Assembly: GCA_025024175.1 (NCBI GenBank)
Contig: QCXZ01000064.1
Location: forward strand, 15,624,001-15,688,000
Source: Rhyzopertha dominica
Lineage: Eukaryota; Arthropoda; Insecta; Coleoptera; Bostrichidae
Length of the DNA: 64,000 nt
Direction of reading: 5' to 3'
The notes below the pieces were generated by a model that did not search any database, was not told the origin of the DNA, and worked only from the letters and a program-made list of their open reading frames with translations. Within the stretch, counting starts at the first letter, position 1. Each line of letters starts with the position of its first letter. A program made the translations under genes and the position numbers. Of this stretch, positions 12,843 to 25,800 are shown in pieces.

Positions 12843-15800
12843 ATGTACGTAGTTCCCCTCGGCTATTTACCATATATTCTAGTATTTATAGGTTATAGTT
12901 TATAATAGTTCAAATGCTTACGGCTCAAACTCAAGTAGTCTTTTGGTGTCTACGGTTACGATTAAACTCAGTTTTGGCGGTGTTGCCACAATTATGTTAT
13001 GATAAATTCTGATTTTGTTCTAGATTACAGAAGCGCTGAAGGTTCAGCCTACTTTTATTTTTATCACAAACGTTTATGTAAATCTTCATTAAAAAGGCGT
13101 TTGAATCATTGAAATTTGTATCGACAGGAAAACTATACGCCATTAGACGATGTGGTGCGCTTTCTGGAATCACAGCTTCTGCTATCCACAAGGTTACACG
13201 GGTACAAATTAATGCTTTTTAATCACTGATCTCTAAATAACTGGATGTCGCTTACATACAAAAATGCATGTAAATTATTTGTGATAGATTTACGCTACTT
13301 TAGCACCTAGCCGCTGGTCCTTGTACTAAAATTTTGACAAAGGTTCGCTTCTGTGGTAAATATAATACTCGTATAACGTTAACTAGGACGATAACCTAGA
13401 ACGTTAATGATTGACGGTTAAAATCGTGAACTCATCATCTGTCTGCAGATTTCCAAAAGATGATCGTTGTAGTGTTTGAGTAAGAAACATGTACCGTACA
13501 AACTGGATGTTACGTTTACTCATAAGTCATAACCATATTGTATAGTTAAGGATCTAACCTAAAATTTGAACGCGCCGTTAAATTTTAAATTGATAGCACG
13601 AGTACCAGCGGCATGGTGGCTACTTATCACAGTTTTGAATGACTTATGCGACATCCAGTTATTTAGAGATCAGTGTTTTGAATCTTTGAAATGCTTGCAT
13701 TCTGGGATTAACGTCAAACAAGAAACGGTCCGTCTCATTATGAATGTAATTGATCCCCACTAGTGTTGTCAATATTGTAATGATTCGTTACTCAGTAATC
13801 GTTACTTCACAAGAATCGAAGTAATCGATTACCAATTGTGAACAGTAGTCGTTACACGATTACTACGATTACTGCTCGTATACCGATATTCTGCAGTGCC
13901 GCAGCACAGCACAGTCATGCGATAGCGAGTAACGACTACGACGAATAACGAGTAATGAAAGAGTCGGTTCGGATTCGTTAGGTAACGACTGAAGTAAGAT
14001 ACGTCGATCGATTATAGATAAAGTAAAAGGTAGTTAAAGGCGGGGAAAAGTAGGTTTTTAGTCTTTTAGCTTACAAAATAAAGATTCTAAAGGTCGCGTT
14101 GAGAAATAAGTTTAAAAATATTATGGTCCAGGTGAATGTTGTTAATTTTGTTTTTCCATCAGCATTTAGGTAATAATTATTTGCTCTGCTTCTATTACAG
14201 TAAAAGTGAAACCGTCTGACAAAATCTTACTACCTACACCAAAAATAATTATTAATATAATAAATATTGTTAGTGCCTTACTAAACGCATACAATAATTT
14301 AGTTTGTGGTATCCTTAATGTTTGTTTTTTCTTTTAAATACAAGAATACCACTAACGAAAAATACTCCAGTTATTACTGACGCATTTACTTAATGTGTAT
14401 ATATTTGATAAAACTTTTTTATCTCCTTAACACCAAAATTAATCTTGTTGACGCAAAATAATAGTTATAATAAGAATAATGTAGGAAATCCCATGTCAAT
14501 TACTGATGTAATAACGCTGTTTCTATAATTATATCGAAAGAAAAAAATGAGTGAACCATTTTATGTGCATATTTTTGCATATATACCTACCTTTCATTTT
14601 TACTCTAACAATATTATTTACATTTGCCGTTGTACTTCTTTGGTTATTTTTTGCACAAAAAAGGTGTACCTACTAAAATTTACATACTAAAACTTTATCT
14701 AGTCTGAACACACATCCCGATTTCATTACATATCATACATAAAATGTATTTCTCATTGCTTTTATTTTTAATTATATATAATTACATAAAAACTTCATAA
14801 TTTTTATGCGCCTTCGTTTTAAAGTAGGTACCTACTTATTAAATTTCAAACGCAGCTGCAATAATCGTACATGTTCGCGTGGAATACAGTACCTTCCGTA
14901 ACCGCGGATACTTTACGAATAACGATTATTAGTGCAAGACTGCAACGTACTTCTCTCGTATTCTGGAATGGCAACACGAATGTGTTACCGCTGAGTAATC
15001 GTTAACGAGTACGAAGTAACGATTACTAGTTATACCAGTACCGAGTAATCGCGATTACATAAAAGTAATCGGATTTGACATCGCTAATCCCCACGGAGTA
15101 TCTTTAAGACGAAAAAGGAAACTTGCGATCCAGTGACTTCAATAAGGGTAATTATTTACTATAGCGTCCCATCACCTATCGAGTTCAAATTGTGCGTACC
15201 CATAGAAAGTGGCCTCCTGAACAGGAATATGAAATTCGTTTCTTGCGGTCGCGGCTAGTTTTCAAGAAATTAATATTTCAATTTGGAACTACTTTACGAC
15301 GCGGAGTGTTGTCCCGTATGCCGCCCGGTGTCGCATGCTCCTTAAAGCTTGGTCGTCCTACGCGTAGGACGTCCGGCCGATAAGGAGTATGCGACACCTC
15401 ATCACAGTATACGAAGAACACCGAGTGTCGCCAAAAACACGGCCACACGGCCTAAATGCCTCAAAAATCGCTCAGTAAAAAAACAACTTCTAAATCTGCT
15501 TGAAAACCGCACTCGCGTAGGACAACCGGACATTAAGGAGCATGCGGCACTGCGCGGCATAAGAGAGAACACTCCGCGTAGTAAAGTAGTTCAAAATTGA
15601 AATATGTATTTCTTGAAAACTAGGCGCGACCGCAAGAAACGGATTTCATATTCTTGTTCAGGAGGCCACTTTCTAGGGGTACGCACAATTTGAGCTCGAT
15701 AGGTGATGGGACGCTATAGTAAATAATTACCTCAATAAGGGCCTATCTTTGGCACATAGATGGATATGATAAACTTAAACCATACCATACCCTTCAGTGC

Positions 15801-15999
15801 TTCCCCACTAGATTGAGTTTTTACATCTACTATCTTTTATTTTTTGCCAGTAAAATGTCTAATGCAAGGAAATACAGAATTACATACATTAAGAGGATTA
15901 CGCCCATATTCTGCTTATGGAGCTCCCAATGTAAACTTGACATTGAAACAAGAATTTTTAACTCATTCTGTTTTTAAAATAAAGGTTTTAATGTTCTAA
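12843..15999 (+). CDS. Candidate two-exon small protein of unknown function
   Basis: A weak candidate. Exon 1 (12843-12891) encodes a hydrophobic start, MYVVPLGYLPYILVFI, and ends before GTTATA, a poor donor. Exon 2 (15851-15999) follows a good polypyrimidine-CAG acceptor, stays in phase, and encodes a well-formed segment including LRGLRPYSAYGAPNVNLTLK before a stop. The product would be about 65 residues with one N-terminal membrane or signal segment. Its ATG is 86 bp from the PIGH start on the opposite strand, suggesting a shared promoter. The intron contains two DNA transposons. Exon 2 is more believable than its link to exon 1. The family is not recognised. Confidence 0.3.
13224..13675. 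repeat. Older dispersed repeat bounded by 28-bp inverted arms
   Basis: The string beginning CACTGATCTCTAAATAAC (13224-13251) recurs inverted at 13648-13675. The interior is repeated elsewhere in the window: 21392 to about 21660 is a near-identical direct copy (shared landmarks CAGATTTCCAAAAGATGATC and ATTGACGGTTAAAATC), and 680-835 is a decayed copy. The right arm runs on into a plus-strand open frame (13566-13760) ending VKQETVRLIMNVIDPH, which resembles the part before the integrase core in some invertebrate transposon proteins. That resemblance is recalled, not searched. Confidence 0.6.
13761..15086. mobile_element. Non-autonomous hAT-type transposon, 1326 bp, perfect 8-bp duplication
   Basis: Left end TAGTGTTGTCAA, right end complementary to TAGCGATGTCAAA. 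The flanks carry a perfect duplication ATCCCCAC at 13753-13760 and 15087-15094. The two subterminal regions (13790-13990 and 14935-15080) are packed with inverted GTAATCG / CGATTAC motifs; the interior is AT-rich and has no transposase. The element interrupts the open frame of an older repeat: the frame before it ends IDPH, and after one duplication copy is removed it continues as GVSLRRKRKLA. Confidence 0.85.
15147..15731. mobile_element. Mutator-like foldback MITE with arms of about 200 bp
   Basis: Left end GGTAATTATTTACTATAGCG and right end its complement. The arms pair for roughly 200 bp (about 15147-15355 with 15525-15731) at around 90 percent identity by eye, leaving a short loop. The flanks share TCAATAAG (15139-15146 and 15732-15739), with a following G that may extend the duplication to 9 bp. 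Very long terminal repeats plus an 8-9 bp duplication are characteristic of Mutator-like elements. The frames at 15192-15383 and 15349-15600 lie within the arms and are not genes. GC content is higher than in the surroundings. Confidence 0.75.
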
Positions 16000-18900
16000 A
16001 GGTGCCTAAATTTTTATTTTTGTAAAATATTTTACCATCAATTTTTAACAATTTAAAAAAAAACATGGTGATATTAAAAAATTGGGCCCCTTGGTAACAC
16101 ATTGGGTAGATCGTATGCAAAAGGTTATTTAGAAAAATTGAAGAATGCAACTATTACACCTAACGAATAATGAACATTTAATTCATCTATCTTTAAGAGC
16201 GTTACCGACCTGCCATAAATTTAAACTTATTCACAAACCTATATAAACACTAAATAGCAAATACCTGATGTGCTGGACCTTTTCAATCATAAACTCATAA
16301 CAACTGACAATTGGCCGCAAATCTTATTATGATTGTCTTGTTTGAAAGACATCAATACTATTTTGTTTTTTTAATTGCCACTAGGCATCAGGTACTTGCC
16401 TTGCTGTTTATAATTGTTCAAATAGGAATATTAAAAATCACTAGTTTCGTACAGAAGCTAATAATTAGTTTGGGTTATTATCTGTATGATACAAGATTTA
16501 ATGGGTTTTTTTGCAAGTATATACAGGGCTATTCACAACGCCACTGAGCAGCTGTATCTTGGAAATCCCTCACACTTTCGCTTTGGGGGAAAATTTTTTG
16601 ATAAAAACATACCAAGGAAACTCACTAAAAATATTTCGAAGTTCCCAAGTTTCCCATTAGAGGGCATAATTGACATCATGTTGCAAATAAATCCTTGATT
16701 TGCTGATAAAATGTGGGTGGNAAATTGAAATTTTAGAATTTTTGTTTAATTACCTAAAAGTTTCTTTTTTCTAGTTGCCATGGTAACGGCACTACAAAGC
16801 AAAATAACATCGAAACTTCTAGACGCTGTAGTTTTAAACAATAATAATAATTGTTAATTATTTCGCAAAATTTTGTAACTATAGACGAATAAAGAATTGC
16901 TGGTGTCGAAAGTAGTAGATTTATACATAATAAAATACTAATCAGTTTAGTTAATAGTGTACATGTCTAGTTAGTAAACTTTCCAACTGTGCTGCAAATT
17001 TAATTGTACAATAAATTTTCATGAAGCTAGCTGTGCAATAAATGTTTTTGATTATCGTTAGGTATTTGTGAAAGTAGGAAGAGTGCAAATGCAATGAAGA
17101 AATGTAGCAAAATACGTACCTACTGTTGTAGAAATACAACTAGCAACAATTCATGTCCTTCACTTTTAATACATTATTGCAAAAATATTGTGTATTTCTT
17201 AAATACAATGGTTTGATAAAAGTAGATATTACTAATAAATAAATAATGTAAATTTTATTTAAATAGCCAGAAAAACATCAAATTGTTAACAATAAAAGTG
17301 TCAACTGTCACTTCAAACATTATTTGATTTAAATGAAGAATATTTCCTTTTTCTTAGTATTTAGTACCTACATACGCTGTTTACTTATCTGAGCGAATTT
17401 TATTCGAAAAGATTGTTATGTAATATTCAATATTCTTGTACCTATTGCAATTTTGATAGTGAAAACATCTATCGAAATGGTTAAAAACCTTTAAGGGTTT
17501 CCATTAAAAAAAGGTTGATGACTTATTACTAAAAAACAAAAAAGTGTAAAATATTTAAAATTATTTGGGAATAGTAAACTTTTTAAAAAGAAAATTAACT
17601 TGTTCGACCATTTTTTTCTAAATCACATATTTTCATTTAAATAAATTATTTATTCGAAATTTTTACTCTCATATGATAAACTGATTTAAGATTGTACTTT
17701 GTCATAATTATTTGATTCCTTTTGGCTAATATATCATTTGATTTGATATAATTATGCAGAAGAGACAAGTATAAAAAAAAAATATTTTCATATAATGACA
17801 GTGATACGTATTGGAAGAAGATGATTAGAATACTAATTTGAAGAATTACGATTTGTTCTGCAAACTCTGTGAGAGGCGAGCCTAAGCTGTCTTTCTGCAG
17901 TAGAGTCCAAACCCAACAGTCTATTTACATTTTATAGAGGTTTTATGGTCCTGTCAATCATTCTCTGCTAACCATTCAGACAAGTGATATCCCATGAAAT
18001 TTTTACGCTACGTTCGACAATTATTTTTTTCTATGTCATCAGCACCCCCAAATTTTCCGTTACGAAAAGGAAGGAATCCCTTTAAATATCTACCATATGA
18101 TAATAACAACTCCTTTATATAAACATTAACAAATTACTTAAAAATTAGCTACATAATGGAACATTCATATCAATCAAGGCATTTTTAAATATGTTAAGCA
18201 TAATTTCTAAAGCGACAAGCAATCAGAATAAGTATGAAATGTAAGCCATGCAAGTCCAAATGTCCCTGGGTATAGCTATAGGAGGAAGCAACAAAACGCA
18301 TTATCCAGCCTAGAAACATCGACACAGTTTTCATTCTTGTCATTTTGAGAAAAAAATTCAGTACCAATCCTTGTAAAATCCCCAAAAGCTTTTGTTTGGC
18401 CAAATACATATACCTATATTTTTATATTAAAAGAGTCACAGACAATGTTGTACATCTCCTGTTCTTACGCTTAGGTAATATTGTTTTCCTGTTTTCACTC
18501 TAAAATATTCTGTTTAATAAATTTCATCAGCAATCATCAACAGGAATTAGAATTACTTATGGGTAGGTATCCCATCATCATGCCCTCCTTTTGCTATACG
18601 GAGCCTCCGTCCGGTAGGATTTGCAATGTGTCTGGCTTTTTGCAATTCTCCTGAATACATTTACATTGTCAGGCAGATCCAATATTTGAAAAGTGGTTGC
18701 TATTATCCACAGACATCGTATGTTTTATCTAGACGCCTAAATCTTATGGCATGCACAAGAAAATTTTGTGAAGACCAGTAAATCGCCATGTTGTTCATCT
18801 GTAGGGCAGCAAGTCTGCGCAATAACCACACAAATGTATATTTAGTTATCTATAAGTTTAAACAAATGATAAAAATGTAAAGTAATAGCTACCTTAATTG

Positions 18901-19839
18901 ATTCAAACAAACATTTCTGATTACGTTTTTAAGAAATAATTTAAAGTTAGGGTTAGAAGTTAACCCCCATCACCCCAATAAAGGGTAATTATACATATTA
19001 CATTTTCTGATTACTACAATTCTGAACGACTCCTACAGTTCCAAAGATGTTTGTAATATATTTCCTGATTTGACCTTTTTCAAATTATTTCTAGGTGTAT
19101 AGATTCGAAATTCCTAAACTAAACATATTTCACTTCAAGGGAGGCAAAATTTTGAAAGTCAATTTGGACAACTCTACCACCTACTGTACTGTATTCAATA
19201 AAGTCCTTGAATATTGCATTTTATAATTTTGTGATCTTCATCTTTGGAAATTAATTTCTGCACTTTCCAAAATCCAGAACCATGCACATACCTCAGAACA
19301 TGCAAAATTTAATGCTCTATAAATTCAATTTTGAGTAAAGTTGGTGAAATATTATATATTCTAAATTCACAACTTTTAACTTTGGAAATTAATGTCTAAA
19401 ATCCTAAAAACTGTGTATTACACATCAAAAGGCAAAATTTAATGCTCTATCTCATTTTAAAAGTCCATTTAGAATAAAAAGTTAATTGAAATGGCTCTAA
19501 ATATACCTTGCTGAATGTAAAATATTGCATAATTAGTGTGTTACTCTTACTCCATTTCTGTATAATTTTTAGCTGCCATTTAGTACTTCTTTAATATTTA
19601 GGTATGTGAAGTTTGATCAAATTACTTCCATTTTTTTAATTGATCACAGTAATATCCAGATACCTTATGCAAATCAGTCCAGATGACATTCTATAGATGA
19701 AACATTTTTAACTTACCTGGGTTTGAAAGGATTTCTAACAGATGTGGTAATATTAAGTGTAATAGAAACTTTCTAAAAGCACTACCATAAAAAATCCAGT
19801 TTGTTGTTTTTACCTGTAGCAATTATTAAAAGAAGAGAA
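16000..19839. other. Spacer with transposon fragments and an imperfect direct repeat
   Basis: At 16522 a TACAGGG end starts a fragment (to about 16860) whose next bases (CAGCTGTATCTTGGAAAT) resemble those at 53949 (GGCTGTATCTCGGAAAT), so both look like left ends of one mariner-related family. Bases 19240-19460 hold a diverged direct repeat of about 150 bp, with GGAAATTAAT and CAAAATTTAATGCTCTAT each present twice. On the minus strand, 18270-18434 is a possible exon (after AATATAG, beginning VYVFGQTKAFGDFTRIG) with no partner. Just before the next gene, TTTACCTGTAG at 19809-19819 is a good acceptor, implying an upstream untranslated exon. Confidence 0.4.
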
Positions 19840-22800
19840 ATGATCAATATTTTATTATTATTGTTATATTTCACTGCAGCGATAGCAAACATACATTTGG
19901 AAAAAATGTATTATAAAACTTTTAGAAACTTCTCCCTTGCATCAACTGGTGTTTCTGGCCCATTAAAGGGTAATTTGACAAGATGTAAGAAGAGTAACAG
20001 ATGTAATACATTACAGATAAAGCTACTTGATGAGATTTATGTATTGTGCCTCCATATCCAAGAAATTGTGGAAAATACTATAGTCGATGAAGAAACAAAG
20101 TTGATTGTTTGCAATACTGATTCTAAGAAAGAATCATATTTAAATGAATCGGGAATACTTACAGTAATAGGCTATGCTGCAGACCAGCCTTTTACAAGCT
20201 GCGTGACTGGCTATCTAAGCAATAATAAGCTTTATGGAAAAGTAGATATAAAAAATAGAACATTCTATATTGAAAACATCTTGGACTTTCCAGAAACAAA
20301 CACCAGTAATCCACATACCAATAACTTAAACAATGCAATTGTTTATGAAGATTCCAGTTTGAATGTATTTGCTACCAGTAACACTATAAAAGATAAGACC
20401 TGGAGGCAACACTTCACTTGGAGAGAATATGCAGATCAAAATTTTTACAAAAATCATAGTTTTCCTAAACCATTAGGGTAAGTATGCTAATTCTAGCACT
20501 ATTTAAGGAAATTATAATTTTCGTGTGGTTTATGATAAATCTCAATCTCTTTGAAAATCCCTCTAAATGAGGTGTTAAGATGTAGAGTAGGTTCCTATTC
20601 TCTTTAAAATTAATATTAGCTTAAATGAATGCTGTAACCATGTGACAACTGAAGGTAAGGTAGATCATTGGTTTATACCTACCCAGTGATGTTAAAATCA
20701 CTTCAAAATGTGTAATTAATTACACTTACAAATACTTTGTGTACATTGTAATTAATTACAATTGCAATTACAAAATATGTTAATGTGATGAAATACAATT
20801 ACAATTACACGCTTCGATGTAATTTCAAATAATCAAATACCTCTACTCTTTGGATAAAATTAGGTAGAAAGGCGGAAAAAGTTTGTAAAAGAATAATATT
20901 TTACTCGTACCCTCGCTCATACCTAGTTGTTTTGACAATAGAATTTCATAATCTTTATTACATAAAACAAAACTCGAAAACTTACATCTAATCGAGTCAG
21001 AACTTATTATACTAATTATTGTTATATGCAAACTTATAACTAATTACTGATAGTCCAACTTTATCTTTAATCTAATTTTATTAATGTAGATTACACCATC
21101 ATTATGTTTTAAAAACAATAATTTTTAAATTGTTCATCTGACCAATGGTTTGGTTAATTACTTAACAACACTGTACCTAGCCCTATTTTAATAACTATGG
21201 AGTTGTTGATATCAGGTTAAAATTGAGAATGGGAACAGGCCCATGGCATCTAAAATTCAACCTTATTAGAGGAACTAGAGAAAAAATGTTGAAACCATAA
21301 GCTTTTAGGTAACTAAATAAATATTCTCAAAGATCTATTCACCATTTACATTTCATTGCCGAAACTGTCACTTTGAGGACCCATGTTTATTCACTGATCT
21401 CTAAATAACTGGATAACATACCAAAATGATGTAAATTATTTGTGATAGATTTAAGCCACTTTAGCGCCTAGCCGCTGGTTCTTGTATTAAAATTTTGACA
21501 AAGGTTCGCTTCTGCGGTAAATATAACGTTAATGATTGACGGTTAAAATCGTGAACTCATCATCTGTCTGCAGATTTCCAAAAGATGATCGTTGTAGTGT
21601 TTGAGTAAGAAACATGTACAGTACAAACTGAATGTTACGTTTACTCATAACCATATTATATAAATTATTTTCTGTTTATTTTGGTCCATACTATTACCTA
21701 TTTAAATATTTTGCACTCTTTTTTTAACACCCAGTACAGAATATACTTACACTCTTGAAAATGTCATATACAAGAAAATTGTCTTAACCGTTTATATATG
21801 TAAGTTTTTATAATGCAATTTAGAAACATGAAATATAATTGTTCCATAGTGATTTTTTTAATTATTTGCTTAAAATAATATAAAAATGTTTAGTTCGACT
21901 CTGAAACAACAATAAAGTTAGAAAGCTATGTAAACTAACTTTTACTAATTTTTTTTCCAGGTATGTTTGCTTACTCTTTATACTCATAGATAACTCTTTC
22001 CTAAAAATCATAGCAAATAATGATCCCAAGAAGGCAGTGATAATTGTGCTACAATCATTACAAGAAGCTAACTCTATATTCCGCTCAACTGATTTTGATA
22101 ATGATGGCTATCCGGATAACATCGGATTTAAAGCAAAATATATAATTATACTACAATCGGAGCAAGCGCTTGGCAGTTTGCTTCCCCCATATAGCAACCA
22201 GCCAATCGATGGAAGATTCTACTTACGGAAACTATCCCAGCATGAAATTTTGAGTGAAGTGTGTTTAGGTATAGCTTTTACTGCTCAACCATTTTTAAAC
22301 CGTGTGTTGGGAATGAGCTTCACAGCTGTGAAGAACAAATCATTTGATATATCTAAAACTTTTCCTACTGCTGGTGGAATTTGTGAAAAACCCCTACAGA
22401 CTCTACTGAAAGAAAATTTTAATACACTAGTCATCACATATGGCCTTGAAAACAATGAAAAGGTACCACAGATCATTTCTGACATAAGTCTTGCACATGA
22501 ACTTGGCCATAGCTTTGGAAGCGATCATGATGGGCAGCCATTATGTGCTGGTTATCTGATGTCTCCTCACACATCTAATGAGACAGTAAAATACAAAGCC
22601 CTGCAGTTCTCAAGCTGTAGTAAACAGCAGATGTCTTATATTATCAAAGAAAGAGGACATTGTCTTGAACCTACTTACGAACCGTTTTGTGGAAATGGTT
22701 AGTAATCAAAACAAATATTTGTAAAAAAATTTTGAGCAAATGTCACAAAATTGAAATGTACCTAAAGTGTAAATTTTTCTAATCACATACTATAATAATA

Positions 22801-25800
22801 AATCATACTTATACCCTTCCTAAACCTTTTAAAATAATGATAATAATAATAAATTTAATTTGAGAATGATCAATAGTACGAAATATTTTTTTAAACTGCT
22901 GTAGGAGAAGAGTAACACAGCAAGAGTATTTGCCTTACGTTTACATAAAATGCATGTATAGTTTTCAAAAAGGTAGCTTAATTTTTGTTTTTAATGCAGT
23001 ATATTATTTAAAAAAAACGTGATAAAAACTGTATATCATGTAAACTACCAATGATCAACTTATGTGATAGGTAGGTACCTAGAGTATCAAATAAGTACCA
23101 TTACTAAATTTAATACATCATTTTAAGATTTATAATTAGTGAAAGGATCATAATAAGTAACTTATAAAACCATACCATTATTCTAGAATAGACACTAGAA
23201 GTGTGATATACAGCACTCAAGTTAGAATATATAGAATATACATCTAAAGGTATGCTTCTTAAATATAAGTAAGTGACAGGTGTTATTATTGTTTTACATT
23301 TATTGCAATTACATTTTCAAAACATTCAATTTAAGCGCTTTATTCAAATATAGTTGTTTTTCACTTTTTGTTAATTAAAAAGAATATAAAATGTAATATA
23401 AGATTTGAATTTTATATGCCTTTTCTTCAACATTCCATCATTAATAATATAAAAATTAATTTTGTCTTTTAATTTACATTCTATGGACACTGTGTTAGGA
23501 GTATTTATGGTTGTATTAAAAAAACTTATTGACTGCTACATTTCATAATGAACTACAAGACTTCAGGAGATATCTCAAAGTTTCTGTCTGTTATTGGTTA
23601 GTTGAAATTGTAACAATTTATTTGTTTAATCTACATTCAATATATAATATTTAGGTAGAACTTGGGAAACATGCCCCCTATGCTCTATACTACTTGCTAG
23701 TATTTAACTTTGCAGATTATAGAGGGATAAAAGCTCTTAGAAATGAAATATTTTCTAATTAAAATGGTTAAGGCGAGTCTTTCAGTATTTCATTTCAAGG
23801 GTGATAGATGGCGCTCAAAATTTTAGTTGTAACAGCAAATAAATAACTTTATCTAAATTTCCTTTGCTGGCTAATGGAGGGTTCAACTATCACATTCATA
23901 GAAATTTATGCTTCAGGAAACGTGAAATTCCAGAGATATTTCTAGTGTGCGTAATAATTAATTTAATTCTCAAAATGCTAATCTGCACAAACCAACAAAA
24001 AAATCTGTTTCAAAGGCTTCATTCTTATTCTTGGAAACAATGAAAATATTTTTGCAATGGCTGTGATTGTACGCTTGATGGCAACACTTCCTAATTGATT
24101 AAAAAAATGTTATATGTATATCTATAATCGCTAATTTCAAATTAAACAAAATTTAACTGAAGGTTACGTATATACACCTCGATGTTTGGTAATTGCTTTA
24201 GCTGATTTGAATATTTTTGTCTGCAAACATTTAAATTAAATTCTTCAAAAATTTGGTTTTGTAATAATAACTTGAAAGTTAGGTTATTTTTAGGAATGCA
24301 TCCCCTTAGCAGAGCACATCTGCATACAAAATTTCATTACAATTCAAACATTTTGAATTTTCAGGTAGATGCTAAGCGGTAAGGATTCACCTTAAGTCAA
24401 ACCTGAGATATTTGCCATTCTCTACAGAGAATCACGGGTTTCATTCACAGAATTTTTAAATATTAATTACTGCACATCTTTATCATGGAAGATGTGGCAC
24501 AAATTTGATTTTTGTAATTTGGAGCTACTGTAGTGCAACTTTTCCGAACTTGAAAATAATTTCCAGCAAATTTCTCTTTAACACTTTAGTTAAGCAATTT
24601 TTTTCCTGCAAACTCTAGAATAATTAGTATATGATTAGATAAGGCCGCAGGTAGCTTGGAAACAATCTGATTGTATTAAATGTGCTTTATTTTATGATAT
24701 AAGTATATCAGATAGCTCTGACGATCATTTCGATGAGCCTCAAAACTATATTTACCTATCAGATGCACGAATTTTTTTTCCACTTCCCTTATTTTTACGA
24801 GGGATGTAAAATTAGCTATAAAAACCTGGTGCGTGGGTTTGAAGGTGAACTTTATAATTTTGGTAATATCAAAGGCGTATTGGATGTAGGAATTTCTTTT
24901 TTAGTATTTGCCAAATAGTGTTTTTTCTGATGTTCTTTTATAATATCCATATGTTCCAAAAGGTTTAGTTTTTTTTTTACCTTCTCTTTCATAACGTAAG
25001 ACATTGATGTTTTCATGTAAGCAATGATTAGTTTGTAAGCAATGGTCAGAAAACCTGTTGAGCCTTTATTTAAGTTAATATTTGTAATGTATTGTTTAAT
25101 TCTATTTTAATGGCTCTATTTAATAATTGTCCTCTGTATACAATATCATACTGCATGCATTTTAGTTGCAAATACTGCATATGTTCAAAATATTGGATTT
25201 TGGCTAGAAGATCCTCCAAAAAACAAAGCACATTTAAAACAATCATCAGCTTGTTTCCAAGGAACCCAGTTAAAAAACAATATCTGTTAAAAACGAACTG
25301 TTGATTTTGCATAGCATGTCATAAATGACATTAGTTATTTTGTTATACTGCAAAACATATTTTCTAGAATAATTTGTTTTCCATTTGTAGCTCTCTGTAT
25401 TTTCTTCTGTTAATTTCTGAATTGTATTTGTTCCTTTATAGACTAGTACGTCTGTCTGGAAATAAACTCTTATATTAAATATTATTATTAATATCATCAA
25501 ATGCATTAGTAGAAAAAATTAATATAAGTTGCTATTTTAAAAAGTGTTAGATCTAAAACAATAAATATATGCTACTAACTCAAGAACTGGAACTTGTTAT
25601 GCTCCTTGCTATCTTTATTTCATTGAACTATCTACTCATTATTTATTACTTGTTATATGTTACATTAATTGAAATTAATGTGAATACGATATTACACATC
25701 ATGCGTATGTTTAACTATCTGAATAAATATTATGAATCGGTGTCCCATATGCAACTGTAAAGAAATTACATGACAATATGGGTACACTAATTGTTTAAAG

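Noticed and set aside
13111..13220. Plus-strand segment GKLYAIRRCGALSGITAS as a possible complex I subunit or nuclease exon
   Set aside because: Only a faint similarity, no supporting exon on either side, and it borders repeats.
15192..15600. Two open frames of 63 and 83 residues
   Set aside because: They lie in the inverted arms of the Mutator-like element and have no protein character beyond repeat-derived Arg/Pro runs.
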